The notes: generated by a model from the letters alone, not told the origin. A stretch of 64,000 bases of DNA from Nereida sp965655635 (GCF_965655635.1 NZ_CBFHHE010000010.1:4561-68560), one strand, 5' to 3'; counted from the stretch's first letter, positions 26,413 to 36,394 are shown. Translations and numbers: made by a program.

Positions 26413-26492
26413 ATCGCCCCCTTAAGTCTGAATTAATACATAGGCGGCGTGGTCAAAACGGCCAAGGGAAAAATGTGAACGAAAAGTGAACG

Positions 26493-27656
26493 TCAGTTCT
26501 GCGGGGCAACAATCTTTGCAGTCATCCAATAGATTAGACCCAAACCAATCGCGCAGGCCCCCATGATGACGACCCATAGGCCCGACATTCCTGCGCTCAG
26601 CATTGTAAACGCAAACACCGGCGTGCCCAGTGTGGTGCCGATATTTCCCATCTGTGACAACGCCCCCGCGGCCATTGATCGGTCACTTGCAGAGGGGTTC
26701 AACGACGGGATCGCAGCAAAACACGCAGCAGGCACAATGCCCAAACCGAACGCCAGCAGATAAATCATCCAATCTACGCCCGACCACACCGCCAGCCCCG
26801 CAAAAACGATCCAAACATACCCTACGGCCGCCAAAGTATACGGGGCAACACGGCGGGCGACCCAGCCTGTGGTGAACGTGGCAACAAGGCTAATCAGCGG
26901 AATAATTTGAAACAACTCAGGACGTTCAAGCATGACAGGGAAAAACGTGATGATGGCCAAATATATGAACGTGTACGCCCCGAAAGCCAGCGCAGGGGCC
27001 ATGACGGGCGGGCTGCTGTAAATGGCAACATGAGTGCCCCAAAACGCAATTTTTCCCGGTGTTGCGGGAACAACCGGCAAACTCCAAATCAATACCCCAC
27101 AAATCACCGCAAAACCCAGACCGTGGGCTGCAAAGACCAATCCCACACCACCGGCTTGCATCAGTGGCGGCACCACGAGTGCTACAGCCGCAAAAGATGC
27201 TCCAAAAAACATGGCCCATAAGCTCATCGCGATTGGGCGATCACGGCCATTGGTCACCGCCGCCATCAGCGTTGGACCTGCAACCACTATGCCCAAATGG
27301 GTGAGCCCTTCGAGCAGTCGCAACACGATCATGCCCGCAAACGGCGGCAACAACGCCTGAAGGATAGATATAATCGCGGCAATACCTGCCGACCAGATGA
27401 ACACGCGCGTCGGGCCGGCCCTCGCAACAACGGCCCCGCTTATCACGCCCAAAAAGATGCCCAAAAAACCAACGAGCGAGACAAAAAACGAAACGCCAGC
27501 AATGTCAGTGCCGTAGAGTTCAGCCAATGGGGCAAGGGTCAGAGAAATTTTGCCAAACTGAGCCGCGGCAAAAAGCCCTGTGACAAACACAAGTGCTACC
27601 AACGTCCAATCACTTTGCTCGGAGGGCGCGCTTGCCTGCGCAATGTTCATTTTCAT
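26493..27656 (-). CDS. MFS transporter
   Basis: A 387-residue major facilitator with about twelve hydrophobic spans. The N-terminal half holds the family loop (GAVVARAGPTRVFIWSAG), and the C-terminal half ends in IYWMTAKIVAPQN. The overall pattern, including the LAPLAELYG and PSLNPSASDRSMAAGA stretches, resembles CynX/NimT-like and nitrate/cyanate-type carriers, but no substrate can be named. It lies downstream of lpdA on the same strand, 71 bases away, and upstream of uvrA. No regulator or pathway gene is adjacent to suggest a substrate. Confidence 0.8.
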   Translation of the reverse strand: MKMNIAQASAPSEQSDWTLVALVFVTGLFAAAQFGKISLTLAPLAELYGTDIAGVSFFVSLVGFLGIFLGVISGAVVARAGPTRVFIWSAGIAAIISILQALLPPFAGMIVLRLLEGLTHLGIVVAGPTLMAAVTNGRDRPIAMSLWAMFFGASFAAVALVVPPLMQAGGVGLVFAAHGLGFAVICGVLIWSLPVVPATPGKIAFWGTHVAIYSSPPVMAPALAFGAYTFIYLAIITFFPVMLERPELFQIIPLISLVATFTTGWVARRVAPYTLAAVGYVWIVFAGLAVWSGVDWMIYLLAFGLGIVPAACFAAIPSLNPSASDRSMAAGALSQMGNIGTTLGTPVFAFTMLSAGMSGLWVVIMGACAIGLGLIYWMTAKIVAPQN

Positions 27657-27727
27657 GACGTTGAAATGACAGGGGCGGCTGCAAACTGCAACCGCCCATC
27701 AGACGTCTCAAACGAAAGGGTCAGACT

Positions 27728-29122
27728 TTAAAAATGGATCGCACGACCATAGGCGTCCAGCACGCTTTCATGCATCATTTCGGACAGCGTTGGATGCGGG
27801 AAAACTGTTTCCATCAGGTCTTCTTCAGTGGTCTCCAACTTGCGGCCCACTACATAGCCTTGGATCAGTTCAGTGACTTCTGCACCGATCATATGTGCGC
27901 CCAACAACTCGCCCGTTTTTGCATCAAACACGGTTTTGACCATGCCTTCTGGTTCTCCGAGTGCGATGGCTTTGCCGTTGCCCATAAACGGAAAACGTCC
28001 CACTTTGATATCATAACCAAGCTCTTTTGCTTTGGCCTCAGAATAACCAACTGATGCGACTTGCGGGTGACAATAGGTACATCCGGCAATTGTTTCAGGC
28101 TTAATTGAGTGAACTTTTTTGCCCGCAATCATTTCCGCGACCATAACGCCTTCATGGCTGGCCTTGTGCGCAAGCCATGGGGCACCTGCGATATCACCAA
28201 TCGCAAAGACGCCCTCAACACCCGTGCGGCAGAATTCATCCGTAACGACATGGGTGCGGTCGATCTTTACGCCCAACTTCTCAAGGCCAAGGCCTCCCAC
28301 ATTTCCAACAATTCCGACTGCAGAAATGACCGTATCGAACTCTTCAGTTGTAACTTTCCCACTATTCTCTATATGGGCAACAACTTTTCCTTTGCCGCGG
28401 TCAAGTTGTTTGACGATGGTCTTTTCACGGATTTTCATCCCCTGTTTCTCAAATTGGTTCTTCGCAAAAGCGCTGATTTCGGCATCCTCAACGGGCAATA
28501 CGCGGTCCATCACTTCTACTACAGTCGTGTCCGCGCCAAGCGTGTTATAAAAACTCGCAAATTCGATACCTATCGCGCCAGATCCGATGACCAACAATTT
28601 CTTTGGCATGCGCGGTGGTGTCAGTGCCGTTTTATATGTCCAAACGAGATCACCATCCCCCTCGAGACCCGGCAATTCACGCGCCCGTGCACCAGTCGCA
28701 AGGATGATGTTCTTGGCCGTTAGGTCTTGCACACCTTTGTCAGTCTTGACTGTCACTTTGCCTTTCGCAGGAACTGACGCCTCGCCCATGATGACAGTTA
28801 CTTTATTTTTCTTCAGCAGGTGACCAACGCCACCAGCCAACTGCTCCGCAACACCGCGGCTGCGCTTTACGACCGCATCAAGATCATAATCGATGTTGCC
28901 CGCAGACAGCCCAAACTCTTTGGCGCGGTGCATCAAATGGAAAACCTCGGACGAGCGAAGCATCGCTTTTGTCGGGATACACCCCCAGTTCAGGCAAATG
29001 CCGCCCAGGTGCTCGCGCTCAACAACTGCGACGGACAACCCAAGCTGCGCGCCGCGGATAGCAGCCACATACCCGCCCGGGCCAGCACCAATTACGATTA
29101 AATCAAAGGACGTCGCTGCCAT
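27728..29122 (-). CDS. lpdA: Dihydrolipoyl dehydrogenase (E3)
   Basis: FAD/NAD-dependent reoxidation of lipoyl groups in 2-oxoacid dehydrogenase complexes; 464 residues. The FAD motif GAGPGGYVAA and the redox-active cysteines Cys43 and Cys48 in GGICLNWGCIPTKA are intact. The NAD motif GSGAIGIEFASFY, the FAD-contacting GDIAGAPWLAH and the C-terminal HPTLSEMMHE with its catalytic His-Glu pair follow. No E1 or E2 gene is beside it, so the complex served (pyruvate, 2-oxoglutarate or glycine) is not fixed; the C-terminus fits the pyruvate/2-oxoglutarate type. A near-perfect palindrome sits 17 bases upstream of the start. Confidence 0.95.
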   Translation of the reverse strand: MAATSFDLIVIGAGPGGYVAAIRGAQLGLSVAVVEREHLGGICLNWGCIPTKAMLRSSEVFHLMHRAKEFGLSAGNIDYDLDAVVKRSRGVAEQLAGGVGHLLKKNKVTVIMGEASVPAKGKVTVKTDKGVQDLTAKNIILATGARARELPGLEGDGDLVWTYKTALTPPRMPKKLLVIGSGAIGIEFASFYNTLGADTTVVEVMDRVLPVEDAEISAFAKNQFEKQGMKIREKTIVKQLDRGKGKVVAHIENSGKVTTEEFDTVISAVGIVGNVGGLGLEKLGVKIDRTHVVTDEFCRTGVEGVFAIGDIAGAPWLAHKASHEGVMVAEMIAGKKVHSIKPETIAGCTYCHPQVASVGYSEAKAKELGYDIKVGRFPFMGNGKAIALGEPEGMVKTVFDAKTGELLGAHMIGAEVTELIQGYVVGRKLETTEEDLMETVFPHPTLSEMMHESVLDAYGRAIHF

Positions 29123-29138
29123 AATAATGTCTCCGGCA

Positions 29139-29166
29139 AATATAGTTTAACGCTAAACTATATTTA
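29139..29166 (-). promoter_or_regulatory. Perfect 12-bp palindromic operator before lpdA
   Basis: AAATATAGTTTA and TAAACTATATTT are perfect complements around a 4-base centre (ACGC). The core, read toward lpdA, is TTAGCGTTAA. It ends 17 bases before the lpdA ATG, where a repressor would block transcription or translation initiation. It is too AT-rich and lacks a T tail, so a terminator is unlikely. The core matches TTAGCGNTAA sites before both gap genes. Confidence 0.6.
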
Positions 29167-29233
29167 TTCGCCAGAAATCGCAACACTCTCACGCGGATTG
29201 TGAATGAGGACTTAAGCCACTGAATTTCCGTGA

Positions 29234-29806
29234 TTATCCAGCGATTGCGCGGACAGCCGCACCATATCCGCCCTCCGCCTCAAACGCTTCTTCGTGAACT
29301 GAGTAAGCTCTATCAAGGGCTGCGTTGCGGAAGGGGAAGCGACCAAAGCGGCGGATAACGTCGCGGTGCGCCCGCGCGTGCAGTAAATTATCTGCACCAG
29401 TCTCTGGCATCCGCGTCATGATCAATCGCACAGACCGCTCCTGATCGCACAGGTTTTCCGAATGCATCAAAGGCAGGTAGAAAAACTGGCGCGCTGGCTC
29501 GTCGATTTTCATATCCCAGCCTTTGTTCAAAGCGGCCTTTGCAGCGGCTAAGGCCATACGGTCACTGGCAAATGCCGGGGCAGTATCGCGAAACATATTT
29601 CTGGAAAATTGATCCGCAAGAATAATATAAGCAAGTGCCCCACTGGGATAGGTCAGCCACATAGACATCCCACCAGCCATCATTTCATCCCACGCGGGTT
29701 TGAATTTCAGGCGAACTTTGGCATCAAGTGCCTCTCCCCCCGCGTACCAGCCCTTTTCGCCAATTTCATCAAGCCAAAAAGAAAGAACGGTCTCTGGTGA
29801 GGTCAT
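29234..29806 (-). CDS. DUF924 family protein
   Basis: A 190-residue soluble protein of the DUF924 family (TPR-like fold). The recognisable N-terminus is PETVLSFWLDEIGEKGWYAG, and the central IILADQFSRNMFRDTAPAFASD and FYLPLMHSENLCDQERSVRL segments are the family core. The frame opens 81 codons earlier, but the Met at 29806 has AGGAG seven bases upstream. Members are widespread and of unknown biochemical function. It lies 111 bases upstream of lpdA on the same strand and downstream of an MFS gene. Confidence 0.88.
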   Translation of the reverse strand: MTSPETVLSFWLDEIGEKGWYAGGEALDAKVRLKFKPAWDEMMAGGMSMWLTYPSGALAYIILADQFSRNMFRDTAPAFASDRMALAAAKAALNKGWDMKIDEPARQFFYLPLMHSENLCDQERSVRLIMTRMPETGADNLLHARAHRDVIRRFGRFPFRNAALDRAYSVHEEAFEAEGGYGAAVRAIAG

Positions 29807-29912
29807 GACGCTACTCCTATGCATGCCTGTTACCAAACCGTTACTGTAATAAAAGAACCGCACAACCCCCTTGTGCGCAATCTTTCTACTAATCTCCACT
29901 ACAGTGATGCAT

Positions 29913-31193
29913 TTAGGCCGCAGGAGTTTCCGTTGCGGCACTTTCCGCCTCTTCCAGCTCTGCTTCGATGTAGATTTCTTGGGCGACCTCAACGGCCACG
30001 GGACTGGCCGTGGCCAAAATGGGCGAGTAAGGCGTCGCTTCGTCCACATCGAACGTTGATGCGCGTTGGGTCATTCGGAAACCTGCGTAGGCCGCGAGCC
30101 CGAGCAACAGAACTGCCACAAACAAGAAGAACCCTTCAGGTCCAACCAGCCCCATCATCCAACCCGTGATCAGCGGCCCCGCGATGGCGCCAATACCGTT
30201 AATGAAGATCAAACCACCACTAGCAGCCGCCATGTCTTCATGCTCCAGAAAGTCGTTCGTGTAAGCAATCAACAACGCATAAAGTGGGTTAGACATGCCC
30301 CCAATAATGAAGCCGGCCCCCAGAAGAAGGACAAACACATCATCATAAAGAAAGCCCGCAAAACCGCCCAGACCACCGAAAACAGAGACAGCAAGGATCA
30401 AAACCCGCCGATCCATCCGGTCAGAAAGCCAGCCAATTGGGTACTGCAACAACAGGGCCCCTAGATAAATCGCCGTCACAAAAATTGAAATTTCAGCAAC
30501 CGTCAGCCCCCGCTCGGTGCCGTAAACCGCGGCCATCCCAAACTGTGCGGAGAACACGCCCCCCATCAAGAACATGCCGACACAGCCCAATGGCGAAATG
30601 CGCGTCAGCTCACGTAAAGTCATAGGTTTGGTCGTTTCAAATGCAGGCGTCGGGCTAACTGACAGCAAAATTGGCGCAAAGCTAATGGAAACCAACACAG
30701 ACGGAATGATGAACAAAACAAAACCCGATGGATCGCCAGTCAGCAAAATACCTTGTGCGGCCACAATGCCGAACATCTGCACGATCATATAAAGCGACAG
30801 TGCTTTGCCGCGGTGCGCGTTATCTGCGGAATTATTCAGCCAGCTTTCCGCAGTCACATACACACCAGAAAAGCAAAACCCGATCACAATGCGGCCAAGC
30901 GCCCACGCAACGGGATGCGGAAAAGCCGGATAAAGGATCAAAACCGCCGAGATAAAACTTGCAAGTGCAGCAAAGACCCGAACGTGCCCCACACGGCGGA
31001 TCATCTCGGGCGCCATTTTGGAGCCGCCCAGAAAACCAACGAAATAGCACGACATCACGATGGACATTTCGAACGTGCCAAAACCCTCAAGGCCGCCGCG
31101 CACACCAAGAAGCGTTCCCTGAAGGCCGTTGCCCACCATCAGCAGCATCATTCCGAGCAAAAGTGCCCACGACCCTTTAAAAACTTGTAGCAT
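29913..31193 (-). CDS. MFS transporter (YcaD-like)
   Basis: A 426-residue carrier with about twelve spans. The N-terminus (MLQVFKGSWALLLGMMLLMV) and the ESWLNNSADNAHRGKALSLYM segment resemble the uncharacterised YcaD/UMF2-like MFS group. The C-terminal 50 residues are an acidic, Ala/Glu-rich cytoplasmic tail. Met at 31193 follows GAGAGG; the frame opens at 31262 without family similarity. No substrate can be assigned from the sequence or neighbours (DUF924 downstream, queA upstream). Confidence 0.8.
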   Translation of the reverse strand: MLQVFKGSWALLLGMMLLMVGNGLQGTLLGVRGGLEGFGTFEMSIVMSCYFVGFLGGSKMAPEMIRRVGHVRVFAALASFISAVLILYPAFPHPVAWALGRIVIGFCFSGVYVTAESWLNNSADNAHRGKALSLYMIVQMFGIVAAQGILLTGDPSGFVLFIIPSVLVSISFAPILLSVSPTPAFETTKPMTLRELTRISPLGCVGMFLMGGVFSAQFGMAAVYGTERGLTVAEISIFVTAIYLGALLLQYPIGWLSDRMDRRVLILAVSVFGGLGGFAGFLYDDVFVLLLGAGFIIGGMSNPLYALLIAYTNDFLEHEDMAAASGGLIFINGIGAIAGPLITGWMMGLVGPEGFFLFVAVLLLGLAAYAGFRMTQRASTFDVDEATPYSPILATASPVAVEVAQEIYIEAELEEAESAATETPAA

Positions 31194-31319
31194 GACGCCC
31201 CTCTCTTTACACAGTGCTGCCTTTGAGGTTCGCCCTATCTGAGTCGCGTCAACAATCAACAATCAAAATAGACATTTAGTGTCGTTTTAGAAGCTTCGTT
31301 GCATGCAAGCAGCGCCGTT

Positions 31320-32381
31320 CTAACCGTTCGGCAATAAAAGCGAGCTGTCACCGTAACTGAAAAATCGATATCCCGTGCGCACTGCGTGGTCGTAAATTTC
31401 TACGATCCGCTCTTGCCCCATCAGAGCTGATACAAGCATCATCAGCGTAGACTTTGGCAGATGGAAGTTTGTCATCAAGCCATCGGTGATCTGAAACTCA
31501 AAACCGGGCGTGATAAAAATGTCCGTCTCGCCCCGCCATTCCGCCAAAGTGCCGTTTTTTGCTGCACTTTCGATTAGCCGAAGCGCTGTGGTTCCAACGG
31601 GAATGACGCGGCCGCCCTTTGCCTTTGTCTGATTGATCTCGGCTGCAGCACTTTTGGTAATTTCGCCCCACTCCGCGTGCATTTTATGATCTGAAATGTC
31701 GTCAACTTTGACGGGCAAGAACGTGCCCGCCCCCACGTGAAGCGTTACTTCGGTAAATGTAACGCCCTGTGCGGCCAGCGCTTCCAACAAAGGTTTATCA
31801 AAGTGAAGCGAGGCCGTCGGGGCCGCAACGGCGCCGGTATGGCGCGCAAACACCGTTTGATAATCCGTCTTGTCCTGTGCATCTGCCTTCCGCTTTGCCT
31901 CAATATAAGGCGGTAAAGGCATGGCACCGGCAGCGTTCAGCGCCGCGTCAAAGTCATCGCCAGTAAGATTAAACTCCAAAATCCCCTGACCGTCGGCCTT
32001 AGCGGTAAGTGTCGCGGTGAGATCATTAGTAAATACGACAACTTCGCCTACCGCAACTTTGCGCAAAGGCTTAATTAGCGCCGACCATCCACCATCGGGC
32101 TGTGGTGTCAACAATGTCACCTCAATCTTAGCACTCACTGGCCCCTGCTCAGCATCCCGCGTCCGTGTCCCCGTCAAACGCGCTGGAATGACTTTGGTGT
32201 TGTTCAAAACCAAGCGGTCACCTTTGCGCAGGTATTTGGTCAAATCTGAGACCCGCGCATCCGTAATGGTGCCTGTGTTTGGGCCGCTGGCCACCAACAA
32301 CCGCGCGCTTGTTCGAGGCACCGCAGGACGTGTTGCAATCAAATTGTCCGGCAAGTCAAAGTCGAAATCAGAAAGTTTCAA
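31320..32381 (-). CDS. queA: tRNA preQ1(34) S-adenosylmethionine ribosyltransferase-isomerase
   Basis: Penultimate step of queuosine synthesis in tRNA: transfers the ribosyl part of SAM to preQ1 at the wobble base. The 353-residue protein starts KLSDFDFDLPDNLIATRPA and has the family VILNNTKVIPARL-like stretch and LHVGAGTFLPVK plus DGLMTNFHLPKSTLMMLVSA. The start codon is TTG (32381), with AAAGGA ten bases upstream; no ATG fits the conserved N-terminus. It is 14 bases after the large AsmA-like gene and may be translated from the same message. Confidence 0.95.
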   Translation of the reverse strand: MKLSDFDFDLPDNLIATRPAVPRTSARLLVASGPNTGTITDARVSDLTKYLRKGDRLVLNNTKVIPARLTGTRTRDAEQGPVSAKIEVTLLTPQPDGGWSALIKPLRKVAVGEVVVFTNDLTATLTAKADGQGILEFNLTGDDFDAALNAAGAMPLPPYIEAKRKADAQDKTDYQTVFARHTGAVAAPTASLHFDKPLLEALAAQGVTFTEVTLHVGAGTFLPVKVDDISDHKMHAEWGEITKSAAAEINQTKAKGGRVIPVGTTALRLIESAAKNGTLAEWRGETDIFITPGFEFQITDGLMTNFHLPKSTLMMLVSALMGQERIVEIYDHAVRTGYRFFSYGDSSLLLPNG

Positions 32382-32395
32382 TTTGTCTCAATCCT

Positions 32396-35300
32396 TTAGT
32401 CGTTTTCACGTTGCGGCGGTGGTCGGCGAAATATCTCACGAAACATTCCAGGCGTGAATATCGACAATGGTTGGACTTGCACAGAGGGGTTCGGTGCCTT
32501 GCCAGACAAATCGAAGTTGAAGCCCAACAGCCCCTCGCCACGTCTAGTGAAGACCTGGCCAATCCCATTCAAAACATAGAGCGGCGATGCCACGCCCTGC
32601 ATATCAATCGCACGATCGGAGAAGCGGTAAACACCGTCCATGGACAGCCCAATCGACGGACCTGTTGCTGCACTAGAATAAAGCGTGAGCCCCGAGGATG
32701 AGAGCTGAAATGATGCCTCGACATTGCTAAAATAGATGCCGCCCTGCGCCATTTGATCCAGCAATCCGACGACCGAAATCGCGTTCAAAAGTCCTGCGAG
32801 CGTGGGCGTTTCCAAAATGCGTGTGTCCGTCACCAAGAGCGTGCCGTCATACACCCCAAACGTCGGCGTTGGCTTCAGTATCAGATCAAGCGCACCGCCT
32901 TTAGCGGTCCCTATTAACTTCGCCGCGGCACCGACGCTGCCCGCATCATCACTGCGCAGCCGAATAGCTGTTCCATTGGCGACCGTCACCAAAGTTCCCG
33001 TAACCACAGCGCCGCCATTCACGCGTGCCCTGAAGCGTCCATTAAGTCCCCCACGGGGAGTTATTTCGCCCCGTAGATCTGTAAACGAAAGGCTGTTACT
33101 CACGATCACTCGGTCAAGGGCAATGTTCAACGCGCCACCACTCGCCCCGTTCACACCACCGCCATCAACAGCCTGACGGGCACGGCGCAAATCCAGCCGT
33201 CCTCCGGTCACATTAACCTTTGGAGGCTGACCAACTCCTTGCCCAACCAGCTCAACTGCACCCGCGAACCAATCACCTACCTCAACACTTGAAAACGATG
33301 CCATAGCAAGCGCTCCGCTTTGATCAAGAGTAATCTGCCCTGCTACACGAAGTCCGCTACCAGACAGTTCAAACCTCTCCACAATTGCGGGATTGTCTGG
33401 CGTTCCAAGCCTACCGCTCATGACCAAGCTGCCTGTTGACTCTACGTCTTTTTGCCAGCCCAATTCAGGGATAGAGAGTTTCGCGCCTTGCAAATCGGAG
33501 CGCAGCGTAAAACTGCCCCCGTTTTCGTCTAACGCCACTTCAATATCTGCTTGAGTGGCCCCAACAAAAAGCCCATCCGGCAATACGATCCCGAACTCCG
33601 CCAACGCGTCGCCCGTAAGATCAATGACAGCACGCAAACTAGGTTGGGAAGCGACTACACCCTCTTGTGGCTTCCCAATGGGTTGCTGCCAAACTCCGCT
33701 CAGGTTTACACCGTCAACACTAGCTTTCCCCTTTATTTCAATACTTTGCGGGGAGACTTTAATGTTTAACTGATCTGTAGAAAGACTACGCCCCGCAACA
33801 ATAGCATCACTAGTAACATTCGTCAGGACACCCTCAGCATCAAAGATGGTTGAGTCGCTCCTACGGTCTTTTATAAGCGGGACGTCGAGCCTGACATCTA
33901 CGTCTGCACGTCCGTCAGCAAATGTGACAGGCAAAGCCCCATCCTTCAATATCTCCAGCGGCTTTTGGTTTAATAAGGCCAGCCCTGCGGTAATTGTGCT
34001 GTCTGATTTCAGATCTAGCGAAAGCAAAGCTCTGCCTTCTTTCGGACCTACCCACAGGGTAGATCCACCAGCATTAATGGCCCCACCTTGGGGCGCTAAA
34101 ACAGCACCGCTACTAAGCGCTAATGCGAACGCAGCACCTTCGAAACTCGCGACACCGACGCCATTCTTGATCGGCGCCATCGGACGCAGATAGTGCACAG
34201 TAGCATCTGAAAAATCAAAGCCCCCTTGCACAATTGGCTTGTGGTTCGGCAAAATTCGAACAGCCGCACGGCCATTTTTAAGCGTGCCCCCATCGAGATT
34301 GTTCACCAACCAATCGCGGGTAGGTCGAAGGGCCGTCAATGGCCAAAGGCTTAGGGCCGTAGCAACATCCGTTCGGTCCCCTTCAAGGTTAAGCGCCACA
34401 GACCAACCGTCCATGTTTGATGCAACCCGACCATCACTTCGCACCATTGGTGCCACAGCGGCATTATTGCCCAATGGTTGTGGCCTGCCGTAGAGTTGCC
34501 CGATATCAATTGCAAACGGATCAATCTCCATGCGGAAATCAATCCCCGCGTCTCGAATTTCAATGGGCACATCAAACGCGTCAGGCGGATCAATCAACAA
34601 TGTAGAGATTGCAAATTGTCCCAGAAGCGTTTCAGGCACACCATTAGTTTGATCCTGCAAATATGCCGTTCCAGAAGCGACGGCTGTGACCAAATCACTA
34701 GAAACGCGCACCTCATCAAACGTGAGCTTTTCAGCAGGGGCATCATACTGAAAATACGCCCGCGCTGAGTTGAAGGGCAAAGGTTCGCTACCCGCCACAG
34801 GCGCCAGCGCCCCCGCACCCAAATCAAGTGTGCCAAACACATCCGCTGCCTCGCCCCCTGACGTAATTGCAAAGCGAAGCGCACCTGAAATTGGTGCGTC
34901 CAGAACACCAAGCCACGCAAGGCTTGGCACCTGCCCCGCAACAAGGCTGGCCCGCGCGTCAGTCAAGCTCAACCCGACAGTGCCAAGTGGCAAAGGTGTC
35001 TCTGTTTCCGCCTCCGTAGCCCGCCTTGGCACGTCATATGTGGCAGTAAACGTGGTGACGTCAGCCCCCCCTGTCAGGACCGCTGCATCCGCACGCATTC
35101 GAACACCAGTCCGATCTTGCTCAAGCAAGACGCGTGCCCCATCCACGGTCAGCACTTGGCCGCTGACCCCGTCCTCATATCGAACACTCAGCGAAGTCGC
35201 CTCGATCGCATCAATCGTTGTTAGCCCGGGCTGTTCAAACACAGTCGCAAGATCAAGCATAAGGCCACCGAAAGAGGCATCCGAGATACTTTGCGAACCA

Positions 35301-35764
35301 AAATTAAGGTTAAAGCGACCGTCGAGGTTACGGCTGACCCGTGCGCGCAAACCGCTTACCTCAAGACGTTTCGCCGCCAACTCCCCTCGTGCTAATGCCC
35401 GCCGCAAAAGATCAATACGAACATCCGCCAACACAGCAAGGCGCGCGCCGTCGTCTGATGTCAACTCCATATCTTGAAGCGTTATGTGCGTATGTAACTG
35501 CCGATCAAGTGTCACTTGCAGACCACGTACAGCGACGTTCGCGCGCGGCAATATCTGGGACAATCGGGCCTCGACGTCCTTGCGAACCCAATCAGGCGCG
35601 GTAATCGCACGGTCCAGATTGGCCCCAACCGCGATCCCTAAACCCACGACGAACAAGAACGATATCGCTGCAATTACGCGCATAATCCCCAAGAACGGGA
35701 CACGTCGCTTGGACGCACCAACGGCGGCAGTGTCGGTCAAATCAGGATCGGAAGAAGTGTTCAT
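32396..35764 (-). CDS. AsmA/YhdP-like large envelope protein
   Basis: A 1122-residue protein with a single N-terminal membrane anchor (~residues 28-48) and a very long, beta-rich periplasmic region of repeating short strands. The C-terminal ~200 residues (FGVYDGTLLVTDTRILETPTLAGLLN, NAISVVGLLDQMAQGG) match the AsmA-like C-terminal domain of the YhdP/DUF3971 group. Members form hydrophobic-groove bridges between inner and outer membranes and are implicated in phospholipid transport. The role here is inferred from family. It is divergent from bcp and followed closely by queA. Confidence 0.88.
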   Translation of the reverse strand: MNTSSDPDLTDTAAVGASKRRVPFLGIMRVIAAISFLFVVGLGIAVGANLDRAITAPDWVRKDVEARLSQILPRANVAVRGLQVTLDRQLHTHITLQDMELTSDDGARLAVLADVRIDLLRRALARGELAAKRLEVSGLRARVSRNLDGRFNLNFGSQSISDASFGGLMLDLATVFEQPGLTTIDAIEATSLSVRYEDGVSGQVLTVDGARVLLEQDRTGVRMRADAAVLTGGADVTTFTATYDVPRRATEAETETPLPLGTVGLSLTDARASLVAGQVPSLAWLGVLDAPISGALRFAITSGGEAADVFGTLDLGAGALAPVAGSEPLPFNSARAYFQYDAPAEKLTFDEVRVSSDLVTAVASGTAYLQDQTNGVPETLLGQFAISTLLIDPPDAFDVPIEIRDAGIDFRMEIDPFAIDIGQLYGRPQPLGNNAAVAPMVRSDGRVASNMDGWSVALNLEGDRTDVATALSLWPLTALRPTRDWLVNNLDGGTLKNGRAAVRILPNHKPIVQGGFDFSDATVHYLRPMAPIKNGVGVASFEGAAFALALSSGAVLAPQGGAINAGGSTLWVGPKEGRALLSLDLKSDSTITAGLALLNQKPLEILKDGALPVTFADGRADVDVRLDVPLIKDRRSDSTIFDAEGVLTNVTSDAIVAGRSLSTDQLNIKVSPQSIEIKGKASVDGVNLSGVWQQPIGKPQEGVVASQPSLRAVIDLTGDALAEFGIVLPDGLFVGATQADIEVALDENGGSFTLRSDLQGAKLSIPELGWQKDVESTGSLVMSGRLGTPDNPAIVERFELSGSGLRVAGQITLDQSGALAMASFSSVEVGDWFAGAVELVGQGVGQPPKVNVTGGRLDLRRARQAVDGGGVNGASGGALNIALDRVIVSNSLSFTDLRGEITPRGGLNGRFRARVNGGAVVTGTLVTVANGTAIRLRSDDAGSVGAAAKLIGTAKGGALDLILKPTPTFGVYDGTLLVTDTRILETPTLAGLLNAISVVGLLDQMAQGGIYFSNVEASFQLSSSGLTLYSSAATGPSIGLSMDGVYRFSDRAIDMQGVASPLYVLNGIGQVFTRRGEGLLGFNFDLSGKAPNPSVQVQPLSIFTPGMFREIFRRPPPQREND

Positions 35765-35911
35765 ATCGAAAAGACGGCCGCTGCGCTGTGACGTGGCCTT
35801 TATATTCGCCGCTGATGGCCTAAAACAAAAGACCAGAATCGCATTGCACGCGGCTAAGCGTCATCCGCGGCATCCGCACCCGCGAGTACAAACAAACATA
35901 GGACCGAAATC

Positions 35912-36394
35912 ATGACACAAAAAGAACTCAACATCGGCGACATCGCACCTCCGTTCACTCTGCCCCGCGATGGCGGTGGGCAAGTCTCTTTAACTGATTA
36001 TGCGGGCCAATCTGTCGTGCTTTATTTTTATCCGCGCGATGACACTCCGGGGTGTACAAAAGAAGCGATTGGATTCACCGAAATGGCCGCTGAGTTTGCG
36101 GCCGCGAACACGGCGGTGATCGGCGCATCAAAGGATAGCGTGAAAAAGCATGACAAGTTTCGCGAGAAGCACAGCCTTGGCGTTGTGTTGGTGTCTGACG
36201 AAGAAAGCGATTTGTGTGAGACATATGGCGTTTGGGTCGAGAAAAACATGTACGGCAAGACCTACATGGGAATTGAACGTGCAACATTCTTGATTGGGCC
36301 CGATGGAAAAATCGCGCAAATCTGGCGGAAAGTGAAAGTGCCGGGGCACGTCGAAGCGGTGCTTGAGGCCGTGCGCGCCCTAGACGTCGCATAA
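35912..36394 (+). CDS. bcp: Peroxiredoxin (BCP/PrxQ type)
   Basis: A 160-residue thiol peroxidase that reduces hydrogen and organic peroxides. The peroxidatic Cys48 is in DDTPGCTKEAIGF. The second cysteine of the E. coli pattern, five residues later, is absent (Ile53); another cysteine is at 102 (DLCETYGV), so resolution may use that residue or an external thiol. The thioredoxin fold is otherwise complete. It starts 42 bases ahead of the DUF455 gene's start, on the same strand, and is divergent from the AsmA-like gene. Cytoplasmic location is likely as no signal peptide is seen. Confidence 0.93.
   Translation: MTQKELNIGDIAPPFTLPRDGGGQVSLTDYAGQSVVLYFYPRDDTPGCTKEAIGFTEMAAEFAAANTAVIGASKDSVKKHDKFREKHSLGVVLVSDEESDLCETYGVWVEKNMYGKTYMGIERATFLIGPDGKIAQIWRKVKVPGHVEAVLEAVRALDVA

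Noticed and set aside
31999..32008. TTAGCGGTAA inside queA
   Set aside because: It lies in the coding sequence and is not part of a palindrome; one chance hit is expected in a window of this size.
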